DNA of 64,000 nucleotides from Epichloe hybrida (Eukaryota > Ascomycota > Sordariomycetes > Hypocreales > Clavicipitaceae): NCBI GenBank assembly GCA_019022495.1, contig JAFEKR010000091.1:1-64000 (forward strand). The letters run 5' to 3'. Positions 55,164-64,000 of the stretch are shown piece by piece; position 1 is the first letter of the stretch; every line of letters begins with the position of its first letter. Below the pieces are notes generated by a model that was not told the origin of the DNA, made no database searches, and saw only the letters and a program-made list of their open reading frames with translations. The translations under genes and the position numbers were made by a program.

Positions 55164-56666
55164 ATGACCACGAACTTCACCCCCGCGACGGGCGATGCCC
55201 GCAGACGGCGCGAGCAGTACCACGAAGCCGAAGTCGTTGTTGTTGGCGCAGGCATATTTGGATGCGCCATTGCCTTTGCCCTCGCCAACCAGGGCCGTTC
55301 TGTCATCTTACTCGAGCGTCGGATGAAGGAACCGGATCGCATCGTTGGCGAATTGCTACAACCTGGTGGCATTACCGCTCTGAAGCGCCTAGGCTTGGGA
55401 CACTGCGTCGAGGGCATTGATGCCATTCCCTGCAAAGGCTACAATGTCATTCTCAACTCTTGGCCAACCGTGATTCCGTACCCGACCATCGATGATGACG
55501 GCGAGGTTACACACGCCTGGAGTGGATCAGGCAAGGAGGGAAAGCGACCAGAGGGCAGATCTTTTCACCACGGAAGATTCATCATGCAGTTGAGGAGATC
55601 ATGTCTTGCGCACGAGAACATCACTGTTGTGGAAACCGAGGTCGTCAGGACAATCCAGGGCGAGGTCACGGAACAGATCTTGGGAGTAGAAACACGAACG
55701 ACGGACGGAGAGACGGGGGAGAAAAAGCTCGACTATTTCTTCGGTCACTTGACAATCATTGCAGACGGCTACAACTCAAACTTTCGAAAGCAAGTCCTCA
55801 ACAAAAAGCCAGTTGTTAAGAGCAAATTTTACGCCTTGGAGCTTATCGACACGGAGCTGCCAATGGAGAACTTCGGACACGTCATCATTGGGAGCAATAG
55901 TTCCCCCACCTTGCTATATCAGATTGGCACTCATGAGACTCGAGCCCTCTTTGACGTGCCACATGGTACCCCGGAAGCGTCGCCCGCCGCCGGTGGTGTA
56001 CGCAACTACATCAAGAATGTGGCCATTCCAGCGCTGCCGGTGTCAGTCAGGCCAGCTGCTCTGAGGGCCTTGGAGGACGGAAAGATACCACGAAGCATGC
56101 CCAACAGTTGGCTGCCTCCGAGCAAGCAAAAGGCAAATGGCGTTGTTCTACTTGGAGATGCATTCAACATGCGACATCCTCTCACGGGAGGCGGAATGAC
56201 GGTCGCATTCAATGATGCTCTGCTCCTCTCACAACTGATTGACCCCTCGCGCGTACCAAACCTGGAGGATGCCAAGGCTGTCAACGGCGCCCTCAATGTT
56301 TTCTACTGGCGCCGCAAGAACGTGACTTCCATCATCAACGTTCTCGCACAGGCGCTATACTCGCTCTTTGCAGCCAACGACCGCCAGTTGTGCGCTCTCC
56401 AACGTGGTTGTTTCGAGTATTTCCAACGTGGCATGACGGACGGACCTTCCGGACTGCTGGGTGGCATCATTAAGCAACCAGCCATACTGGCCTACCACTT
56501 CTTCTCAGTTGCCTTTCTGTCACTCTGGCTCAACGCACTTGCCGTCATGGGGTCCGGTCCTTTCGGAATATTAAAGGCCCCGTTGGCCATCATTGATGCT
56601 GTGCTCATCCTCTGGAAGGCTAGCTGTGTTTTTCTACCATTGGTGTGGCGTGAAGGTTTCCAATAG
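55164..56666 (+). CDS. ERG1: Squalene epoxidase (squalene monooxygenase)
   Basis: A single exon of 500 residues. It converts squalene to 2,3-oxidosqualene in the ER, the first oxygen-requiring step of ergosterol synthesis and the target of allylamine antifungals. Seen: the FAD Rossmann motif EVVVVGAGIFGCAIAFAL (GxGxxG at 28-33) and the second FAD region (VVLLGDAFNMRHPLTGGGMTVA). Between them are the substrate-region segments RIVGELLQPGGITALKRLG, PEGRSFHHGRFIMQLR and YALELIDTELP. The C-terminal hydrophobic helices (about 425-495) anchor it in the membrane. The length and motif order are those of fungal Erg1. No intron. The start is the first Met, shortly before the Rossmann fold. Confidence 0.97.
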   Translation: MTTNFTPATGDARRRREQYHEAEVVVVGAGIFGCAIAFALANQGRSVILLERRMKEPDRIVGELLQPGGITALKRLGLGHCVEGIDAIPCKGYNVILNSWPTVIPYPTIDDDGEVTHAWSGSGKEGKRPEGRSFHHGRFIMQLRRSCLAHENITVVETEVVRTIQGEVTEQILGVETRTTDGETGEKKLDYFFGHLTIIADGYNSNFRKQVLNKKPVVKSKFYALELIDTELPMENFGHVIIGSNSSPTLLYQIGTHETRALFDVPHGTPEASPAAGGVRNYIKNVAIPALPVSVRPAALRALEDGKIPRSMPNSWLPPSKQKANGVVLLGDAFNMRHPLTGGGMTVAFNDALLLSQLIDPSRVPNLEDAKAVNGALNVFYWRRKNVTSIINVLAQALYSLFAANDRQLCALQRGCFEYFQRGMTDGPSGLLGGIIKQPAILAYHFFSVAFLSLWLNALAVMGSGPFGILKAPLAIIDAVLILWKASCVFLPLVWREGFQ

Positions 56667-57401
56667 AATTGTCCTCGGCCAATTATGTCATTGAAGGCAA
56701 ACCCATCATTCCGGGTTTGAATTCTCACCAGCCTCACACTGGATGATGGGACAATTGTACACATGTTTTCATCGCAGCCAGCTTCGTCTCGTCGACATGT
56801 TCAAGAGACGCTTGTGTACATGTGCCATTTGAGGCGTTTGCTTTACATGAATGAAGGTGCTATAGACTGGGGGGGGAACTCATGGGACACGCGTCGAGCA
56901 GCCTTTGGGCTGTCATATTATACATATAACAGCATGTATTACGGAGTACGCTGATAGTAATGGCACGATGCCTTGTTTCTTCTCGGCCAATAACGGACCA
57001 CCGTGACCCGGTACTCATGGATATCATAGATACAACGGCAGGCAGTGTCCGACGATCCAACGTAAGCAGACCCGTAGACTGCACTGCAACCTTTTGTCTA
57101 CTCGAACGGGGCAAGTTTCCGGCGTTCCGTGACATCTTGGTCCAAGGAAATATGCAGCCAAGCGCTTTTGGCATTTTCCTTTCCTTTTCCAAGACAGCAC
57201 GACACCGTCAGATACCTCGATACAGTCAGATTCGGTGACACTGGGGATGACGACGAAGCTACATGCAGCCAGCCCCGTGCTGCGAATCCAGTAAAACGCC
57301 GGGCATAAAAGGATGGGCGATGCTCCCGCTCCATCTCGTCCAACCCGCCCGACACGACAAACCCCCAAGAATCAGTAGAGCGAATCCGCGCATAACCCAA
57401 G
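56667..57401. other. Intergenic, ERG1 3' end and secreted-protein promoter
   Basis: About 0.73 kb. It has TACGGAGTA at 56940-56948 and a TATA-like CATAAAAGG at 57304-57312, about 90 nt upstream of the secreted-protein ATG. No further gene seen. Confidence 0.5.
57304..57312 (+). promoter_or_regulatory. TATA-like box of the secreted-protein gene
   Basis: CATAAAAGG lies 90-98 nt before the ATG at 57402, a position like that of the P450 TATA box. It supports the reality of this short gene. Confidence 0.4.
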
Positions 57402-57855
57402 ATGCACATCTCCCAGCCTGCCACCCTCCTCCTCCTCTGCGCCTCCAGCGTCGCAGCAGAGACCATCGTATGTTCCCCGGTCCCGGCACAAACCGACCGA
57501 CCCGACTAATATCGTAAGGGAAACCGACACAACGACGCCATGTGTCGCGACAAGATATACAGGCCCGTCAAGCTGAACACCTGCGCGCCGCTCACGAGCC
57601 AGTCAGTCCAGTCCCGCGCCCGTGAGAAGAGTATTATTAACCGCCGTGGCTCGGTAGGGGATCCGTCAAGCTCTACAAGAAGAGCAACTGCTTTGCGTAC
57701 TCGTATGTATATACACCCCCTGCGGATGCGGGCGAGAAATTGACGCGCCCTGCAGTGACGCCAGTTGCGGTGCTGGTCGGAGACGAGTCGACGCGTCGGA
57801 AGGGTGTCATTCTGTCGCGAGCTGGGGGGGTCCAAAGAGTCTTCTTTGCAAGTAG
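57402..57855 (+). CDS. Small secreted cysteine-rich protein, four exons
   Basis: Four exons, 57402-57467, 57519-57601, 57658-57702 and 57756-57855, encode 97 residues. Introns are 51, 56 and 53 nt, each with a branch-like site (CTAAT, TTAAC, TTGAC) before AAG, TAG and CAG. Seen: a clear signal peptide (about 1-19, MHISQPATLLLLCASSVAA), and a mature part of about 78 residues with six cysteines at 31, 44, 61, 69, 82 and 96. These lie within blocks such as VKLNTCAPLT, GSVKLYKKSNCFAYS and SDASCGAG. These look like fungal small secreted proteins with paired disulphides. The function is unknown; host interaction or cell-surface roles are only possible. Exon 2 has the weakest boundaries (donor GTCAGT, acceptor GTAAG). 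No single long frame covers the gene, so ORF-based searches would miss it. Confidence 0.65.
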
Positions 57856-58337
57856 GCTCGTTGCTTCTTTCGCCTTCTGTTTCCGAGACGCAAAGTTGTG
57901 TCGAGCATGGTGGTTTATTTTTCGTCAGTCCGAATGCTGTGTGTGCTCCGAGTGAAGTCGCGTTGTTTCAGTTCGCTCTATATTCACCGGGAATAATCCA
58001 ATGATATCTCGTCCTTCGACATAACTTGTTATCCTCGTGCTATCACCCTTGTTCGAAACTTCATGCCCAGACGCAAGAAACATTAACAAAATGGACCGCC
58101 GTTTTGACAAAACACAAGCGAGCCCTTCACGAAATCCCCCCACACACAGCCAAGGGAGTCTTATGCCTGCTGAACATACCACGCTCGTTAATCGCGCCTC
58201 GACATGCTAAGAAATGGCCCCGAATCCAATCGTACATCATCGTCACAGAAACTGCATTATCTGAGCTTTCTGGATTCTAGAGTACACCCACCCTCTGTTC
58301 CCGCTAGAACTTGGCGAGATGCCAATCCACGTGCCCA
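57856..58337. other. Intergenic, convergent 3' ends
   Basis: It separates the secreted-protein gene from ALG5. Nothing further supported. Confidence 0.5.
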
Positions 58338-59797
58338 TCAGGTCAGCCGCCGCCTGTACACCCCCATCATCCAGCTAGCTCTCAAGACGGCCAGCCCCAG
58401 AGCCATCTTGATACTGTCCTGGATGACATTCAATTTACTCCCCCCAACCTCGTGCCACTCGATGGGCACTTCAGCAACCTTGATACCGGGGCTGGTGCCA
58501 ATAACAGTGCCATCACTACCGAGTACAGGTGTGGCTGGTGCCGACTCCGCAAGCATCAACATTTCAATGTCGAAGATCCAGCCCTCGGTGTGCATATACG
58601 GTACAATGTGCGGCAGCGATTCACGTGTGAATAACTTGAAGCCGCACTGGGTGTCGCGAATGCGTGATGTAGCGGGTGGCGTGAGGATGGTGAGCACAAG
58701 ATGAAATGAGCGCATGAGGAAATTGCGTAGAGCAGAGCGCTACAGCACAACATGTCAGTACTATGCCGTGTGTGTGTGTGTGTGTGTATGTCGGGGGAAA
58801 GAGAAAAAGGGGGGGGGGGGGGGGGCTCTCTCGACTTGCCTTGACTACCGCTTCGCTGCCGACCAAGTGGGCTCGGCTTCCTATCGCAACACCGCGAAGA
58901 GAGCCATCGACGACCTCCTCACAGCCCTCTATCAGCTTTCTCACGTCACTGAACCTAGAGGCTCCGTCTGCATCCGCGAACAAAACATATTCACCCCTGA
59001 CGTGACGTAGTCCATGAGTCACACTACCGCCTTTCCCTCTATTCTTAACCAGGGTCACCACTCTCAAGATGTCATGAAGACCACGCTCCTTGGCAAATTC
59101 CAACACCACATCCACAGTCTTGTCGCTGCTGCCATCGTTGACGATCAGCATCTCGTACCCTCCCACCTCTCGACTCGCCGGGCCTGACGAGGAGTTGACA
59201 CAATGATGTCGTCTAGCTCCTTGAGTAAGAGAGCCCTTGGAATTCTTGTCGCGACCAATATGCTCGTCTAGATAATCCACAGCCTCCTCCAGTGTAGGAA
59301 TGATTCGCCTCTCTTCGTTGTATGCTGGAAACACTACACTCAAGCGTACTTCGGCCGGTTCAATGCTGCCTGCATCGGGTGTGGCAAAGGCCTCGTGGGG
59401 ACGCATCTGCGCCTGTTTCTGGAGGCGGCGCTCAGCGAGCCAGCGATCATACCAACATGGCAGCTGTTTAGGCGAGGTTGGCTTTCCCGACGGGCTGGAG
59501 GTAATGTACGTCTTCTCGGACGAGGTCGCTGGTCGTGGTATGGGGGCAACGAGATGAAGAAGAGCAAATAGCTAGGTAAGGCGATTGTTGTCAGCTCAAT
59601 GTACGTCTTCGTCACGCGACATGCGACATGCGACGTGCGACGTGCGACGTGCGCACCTCGGGGGCTCAAAGGCATACCGAGACAAGGCCTAGCAGGACCG
59701 ACAAAATGAAGCTGACCAGCAGGACATGAATGGGTGTTGCCTGTATCCAGGTCCATAGGGGCCGCACAGAGCGAGACACGAGCTCTGGTATTCCCAT
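58338..59797 (-). CDS. ALG5: Dolichyl-phosphate beta-glucosyltransferase Alg5
   Basis: Three exons on the minus strand: 59797-59678, 59571-58840 and 58739-58338, giving 417 residues. It makes dolichyl-phosphate glucose from UDP-glucose on the ER membrane for N-glycan building. Seen: an N-terminal membrane anchor (about 22-48), then a GT2 fold with LSVVFPAYNEERRI, MLIVNDGSSDKT, VKNRGKGGSVTHGL, the metal-binding VLFADADGASRF, and RDTQCGFKLFTR, which is diagnostic of Alg5. Exon 2 contains an insert with RRHHCVNSSSGPASRE not typical of yeast. Intron 2 (100 nt) begins GCAAGT, so it is a GC-AG intron, and holds a 17-nt C run and a CA repeat on the transcript strand. Intron 1 contains 8-bp GCGACATG-like repeats. 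Confidence 0.93.
58740..58839 (-). other. GC-AG intron with homopolymer and dinucleotide repeat
   Basis: On the transcript it starts GCAAGTC and ends CTGTAG, with TACTGAC shortly before the end. The inside is dominated by C17 (58825-58809) and a CA repeat (about 58788-58767). Length of these tracts is likely to vary between isolates. Confidence 0.8.
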
Positions 59798-60874
59798 GAC
59801 GGTCGATTGTGCGTGCGGGACGGGCAAAGAGGAGCGAATCCCGCGGTGCCAGAGCTGACTCCGACTGAGTCGAGGAGAATCGAGTGCTTGTTCGTGATGC
59901 AGCGATGGGCCGTCATCGGAGAGGTAAAGAAGCACCAGAATGCAATCGCATGGAACAGCAGAAACGAAGATTTTAACAAGACTGTGGCAAACGAGTGAGC
60001 CAGAGCCAGAGCCGGGTGGCGGGTGGCGGGTGGCAGTGGCAGGTGGCAGTGGCAGGTCGTCACCAGCTGTCAACAGAACGTCGTCGTGGACGTCGTCGTC
60101 GACGTCGACGACGACGTGTCAAGGTCAAGGTCAAGGTCAAGTTCCGTGCTGTGGCTGCGGCTGCGGCTGCGGCGCATCCAAGTGGACTCTCCTGGTCTCC
60201 TGGTCTGGTGTCAGCCAATGGCGACGGGCTTGCGCGACAAAACGAGCGGCATTGGCTCAGCCGGCTGTGGAACAGAAAGGTTGATTGATTGAACCAGCCT
60301 CTCCGTGTCCACTTCCCAAAGTAGTTGATCACCGAGTACGGATTACATGTAGATCCAATATCAAGCTTCGATTGCTTCTTGTCTTGCGGCCATCTTCGCA
60401 TCTCCACATTCCCCGGGTTGACCCTGTTTCAGCGTTCAACTTAAAATTCCATCTATGCCGCGCCACTACATACTATTTACACACAGTTCAAGAATGCCAT
60501 CCGCCCATGTCGACAAGACAGGGGCAGCAGCATTAATCCGGACATGGTGGATCATTTTCACCCATGGTTGTAACAAGCCAATTCCCAACACCGCTCGATT
60601 CTATACGGGTAGTCGTAAATTCGTAAGAGGTTATAAGTCCAGAAAATCAGAAAGAAATGGAAAATCAAAATGGCAAAAGCTGAAAAGGTGGCTGAGAGAG
60701 ATTGGCGGAAGCTCACGGTAAGCTGCATGAGCTTTCCCGTACTCGTTCCTGGGTTCGTCAGGGCCCTAATAACACAGAACGAAGCAAACATCGAGAATGC
60801 CACATATAGAAACCTCAAAAGCTGGCTAGCCATATCTCGGAAACGGAAGACCTCGCCGACCGTTTGCGCGCAGA
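59798..60874. other. Intergenic with compound GC-rich repeats
   Basis: About 1.1 kb upstream of ALG5 and downstream of the 463-aa gene. The only structure is the repeat block at 60001-60175. No gene supported. Confidence 0.5.
60001..60175. repeat. Compound microsatellite block
   Basis: Consecutive short tandem arrays: CCAGAG (2), GGGTGGC (3), AGTGGCAGGTGGC-like, a GTC/GAC palindromic trinucleotide patch (60080-60117), AAGGTC (4, about 60121-60141) and GGCTGC (4, about 60152-60173). Several different units sit side by side, about 250 bp upstream of the ALG5 ATG. Confidence 0.8.
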
Positions 60875-62332
60875 CTAGACTGAAACGGCAGGCGCCTTAG
60901 AACTCGACCATCGGTTCTTTTTCAGCTTGCCCGCGCCTCCCTTAAACAGCTTTTTACCTTTGCCTGGCTTTTCTTGTGAATCAGACATAGCCATTTCGGG
61001 AAATACGTTGACGAGGTGTTCATGGGCGACGGGAGGTGGATCGCGACTTCGGTCCATCATGCGTTGCTGAGGACCAGCAGCCTGTGACTCCCATGCGTTG
61101 TGCTGCGAGACATCTGGTTCCGGACTTCGATCGACCTCACCAGGCGGTCTTTCACTATAGGTTGTTTGAGGGGCCTGGGGAGAAGCCATGGCTCGGTTAG
61201 TTCCAAGGGACGGCCCCGCAGCGATTCCAACAGAGGGAACATGGACATCCACGTCGGGCTCGGGCAATGAGAACCAATTCAGTCCATGCTCATTCTTTCC
61301 AACTGTAGGTGCGTGAGAAGTGACCGAGGCCACAGCTGGTTGTTTCACGGGTCCATACGAGGGACCAGAAAGGGACGTTGCTGAGCCCTGACGCGACGGC
61401 GGCGTGAGAGTATTAGATGGCGACGACGTATTAGAGTTGCCAGAACCGACACATCCCTGAGCGAGATGACTCGAGATCCCTCCCACGTTGGTTGGTGGCG
61501 GCACGACGGCGACAGCTGGTATGGAGCCGAACCCTCTCATCGACGGTGGAGGGCGAGAATCTCGAAGATGACTCGTGTGCGGAGATTTGGCAGTGCTGGA
61601 CAAAGTGTACTGATTGACAGAAGTGTCCGACTTCCCGCGAGCATGGCTTGGGTGTAAACGATGAGTCGTGACAGCTTCAGCCTCGGCTGGTCTTGTCTTG
61701 TGCTGTATGGGTTTCATCTCCAAATCATCTTGCGAGCTTGCGAACCCATCTGAACTGTCCACGGGAGAAGGTCCGCCTATGATGATGGATCAATCTTTGA
61801 TACATTGATGACTGGGTGACTCGCAACTTTCAAAAGACAAACCTTTGCTTGAAGCAGGACTAATTCGCTGCGAGTCATAGGCTCGAGAAACCTCCTTGCC
61901 CTTGAGCGATACCTGCATGCAGGCCGTTTCTGGGGGAGATTGATAAACAATCTCCCTACTTTCGCGAGCACTTGCGTTGTAAGGAGAAACACTAGTATAA
62001 CTGTAAGCCCTTGGTAGGCGGACGACAGGCGTAACGTCGTCTGCTGGAAAGGAAACTCGGGACAGGCTGCTCCCAATACGAGGCACACCGGGCATGTTCA
62101 TGTGGTGACCACTTGCCGCCATCGCACTTCGTCTGCGGTTCTGCTCGACGATTCGGGGCCGATCAGCCTCTCTCCAGCTTGGTGGCGCACTGGTAAAGGC
62201 GTCGGTGGCGGCGTGGGTTGGGACATGTTTGTACGGGATGTGTTCGTCTTCCTTCTTTTTCTGCTCGGCCAGCTTGGCGTTGTGCTCCTTGGCCTGCTGG
62301 CGACTTTTCCTAAGCGAAGAGAAGATGGACAT
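60875..62332 (-). CDS. Large disordered fungal protein, function unknown
   Basis: Two exons, 62332-61843 and 61776-60875, give 463 residues. No catalytic or globular domain is visible. Seen: a conserved-looking basic N-terminus with a Lys/Glu-rich helix (MSIFSSLRKSRQQAKEHNAK then KEDEHIPYKHVPTHAATDAF), a long Ser/Pro/Thr-rich middle, motifs such as NMPGVPRIGSSLSRVSFP, and a very basic C-terminus (KGKKLFKGGAGKLKKNRWSSSKAP). The composition suggests many phosphorylation sites and a scaffold or regulatory role. I recall proteins of this start in filamentous fungi but no function. The 66-nt intron ends ATCATCATAG. The start is the first Met of the conserved-looking block. Confidence 0.72.
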
Positions 62333-63674
62333 GATGAAGGACGGACGAGTCTGGAAATGCCAATGACGGTTCAGAGGTCAAGAAGAGATGGTTGTGTTGG
62401 GCTTTGGGCTTTGGGCTTTGAGGAGCCAAGGAGAGGACTCAGAGGAGCGATGTGGCCCGAAGGCCGTTCTCGATCGTTTGACTGTTAGTACTGATGCGAG
62501 TCTGCGGATGGCGCGGCCGTCTGGGTTTGATTAAAGACCAGACTGGAACAAAGAAGAGTGGTACCGGCCGAGATGGCGCACGATTATAAAAGGAAAACGG
62601 GACGGCCCCGGACAGCACCAGGACCACCCCCCTGGTTTTGATTTAAATTGAAATGATTTGCGCATGTATTTGCGCATGTATCTGCGTCACACGCGTGGGT
62701 AGCAGCGAAGCGGTGCGGCGTGAGCAGTGGTCAGTGGTCAGTGGTCGGTGGTCGTGAAAAGGTCGTGAAAGGGCAGACAAGGGGAGTGTCCGAGAAAGGC
62801 TGAGGAAACTTTTCTATGTCTTTAATACAAATTGCTGTGTGCGACTTGCCTTGGAACCGGGGCGATTGAAGGCCGGGGATCCTCAAGTCCCTTGCAAGCG
62901 CCGGTGCGTGAAGTGGACCAGTGGATCTGAGTACGAGTTTTAGGGGCAGGCACCACTGGTGATTGGGGCGCAGGCAAAAAGGGGGGGGGGGTGGCAAAAG
63001 AGGAGGGGGGTGGACGGACATTATTACGCAGGCGACAAGCCCCCCTTTCAGCCGCAAGGCGGATCTGTCGATTTGTCGATTCCGTCATGTCCGAGGACAA
63101 GGATCTCAGGTCGTTGTTGGACCGCTTATCGTATATATAACAAGATAAGCTTCGTGATGCTCATGTAGCCGATGCGACCAACGACATCGAGTTTTTTTTG
63201 CAGACTTGAATAGAACCCGCAATTTAACCGCACGCGGATCGAAGAGTCATCCTAGCTAGACAAGGTATGTAGACGAGACACAACAAAAAAGGGAGTGAAT
63301 CTCAATTTTCGCTACCGCATTTGCAGCGCCAAGGCCAAGTAAGCACTTTGAATGCCTTCACCTTCGACAAATCTTGCCGTCCAAATCCGTTTCTGGCGTG
63401 GAACCTGAGAGCTGTCGTTGCTTTACCCTGAGCGCAAGCGTGGTCTGGGGTGATCAGAGCCTGAGCTGAATGCTTGGCGTAGTTTCAAGCCCCTGCCCAG
63501 GCGACATCACACAGTTGCTGACACGGAGTGCACACTGTGTGCCAGCCATCAGGCATGTATGGCGTTTTCTGCAGCTACGAGGCAGCTTTGAACAGACACG
63601 AGGACATCGTGTGTGTCAAGACCGAACAGTTCAGTCCAATCCTATTTCCTGCGTGGATATGTGTATCTTCGCGT
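62333..63674. other. Intergenic, 1.3 kb
   Basis: It contains GTGGTCA-type repeats (62726-62770), a G-run (about 62980-62990) and otherwise no supported gene. It is the upstream region of the disordered-protein gene and the 3' side of the phosphotransferase. Confidence 0.5.
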
Positions 63675-64000
63675 TTATTGTATAACTCTATCGTAGAACA
63701 GCAACTTGCCTGGGTTCGTATAGACACGCATTGCATAAGCAAGCTTCTGGTGACGACGATTTGACAGCGTCGAGGAAAGCATATTGTCTCCTTGCGTTTC
63801 GAGCTCCATCTCAGCGACCAATTTCTCATATTGCCTCCTGTCGTACCACCTCTGACGTGTATCTTGGTCAACTGGAACCCCATTCTCATCGTAATTATAC
63901 GGCGCATCCAACTCTGGAGGCACGGTTTCGAGGAAAAGCAGCGGCTCTACCAGTTCCCAAGGCATAGTGCAAGCGCCTTCCCAGTCAATAACACCCTGTA
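63675..64000 (-). CDS. APH-type phosphotransferase, 5' part cut by the window
   Basis: The minus-strand frame is open from the right edge (first full codon 63998) to a stop at 63675, about 107 residues, the C-terminal end of the gene. It begins with GVIDWEGACTMPWELVEPLL. The D-W-E element is the metal-binding Asp region of the aminoglycoside phosphotransferase (APH/choline kinase) fold as seen in many fungal proteins. It continues DAPYNYDENGVPVD and RWYDRRQYEKLVAEME. The substrate is unknown; most fungal members are uncharacterised small-molecule or protein kinases. The rest of the gene, including the ATP-binding lobe, is outside the window. Confidence 0.68.
   Translation of the reverse strand, partial: QGVIDWEGACTMPWELVEPLLFLETVPPELDAPYNYDENGVPVDQDTRQRWYDRRQYEKLVAEMELETQGDNMLSSTLSNRRHQKLAYAMRVYTNPGKLLFYDRVIQ

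Overview
The window is nuclear DNA of a filamentous ascomycete, most likely a Sordariomycete of the order Hypocreales. The evidence is gene structure (short introns of about 50-200 nt with GT-AG ends and CTAAC/CTGAC-type branch points, plus two GC-AG introns), compact intergenic spacing, and the gene set (two Zn(II)2Cys6 regulators, Sti1, Rsc4, Vps3844, Ntr2, Alg5, Erg1). It holds 27 protein-coding genes I can support; two are cut by the window edges. I found no rRNA, tRNA, transposase or CRISPR array. Exon coordinates were worked out by hand from splice motifs, and the exon lengths of every spliced gene sum to whole codons.

Layout. 1-13.7 kb: edge-cut GNAT-like gene, ZIP zinc transporter, Sti1 co-chaperone, a divergent pair of spliceosome genes (Ntr2 and SmG), a Zn2Cys6 regulator, and Vps3844. 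13.7-28.3 kb: a 139-bp foldback repeat, a mitochondrial membrane protein, Rsc4, a Maf-type pyrophosphatase, a small bHLH protein, mitochondrial ThrRS and the karyopherin Kap120. 28.3-36 kb is the most accessory-looking part: sparse non-coding DNA, a Zn2Cys6 regulator with an apparent frameshift and an intronic 38-bp duplication, a ten-unit 17-bp minisatellite, and a cytochrome P450 with a TATA box. 36-47 kb: mitochondrial carrier Leu5, METTL4-type methyltransferase, uL23m, an unknown protein, an Mme1-like carrier, Imp2 and eIF2alpha. 47-57 kb: Bub3, a norsolorinic-acid-reductase-like aldo/keto reductase, a PPR-like protein and squalene epoxidase Erg1. 57-64 kb: a four-exon small secreted cysteine-rich protein, Alg5, a disordered protein, and an edge-cut phosphotransferase.

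The genes do not form one pathway. Most are housekeeping genes, with a noticeable share of mitochondrial ones (ThrRS, Leu5, uL23m, Mme1-like, Imp2, the 415-aa membrane protein and probably the PPR-like protein). Several pairs share short divergent promoters. The items most worth a second look are the secreted six-cysteine protein at 57402-57855, the regulator/minisatellite/P450 block at 30-35.8 kb, the foldback repeat at 13904-14042, the two GC-AG introns, and a perfect 24-bp E-box palindrome upstream of ERG1.
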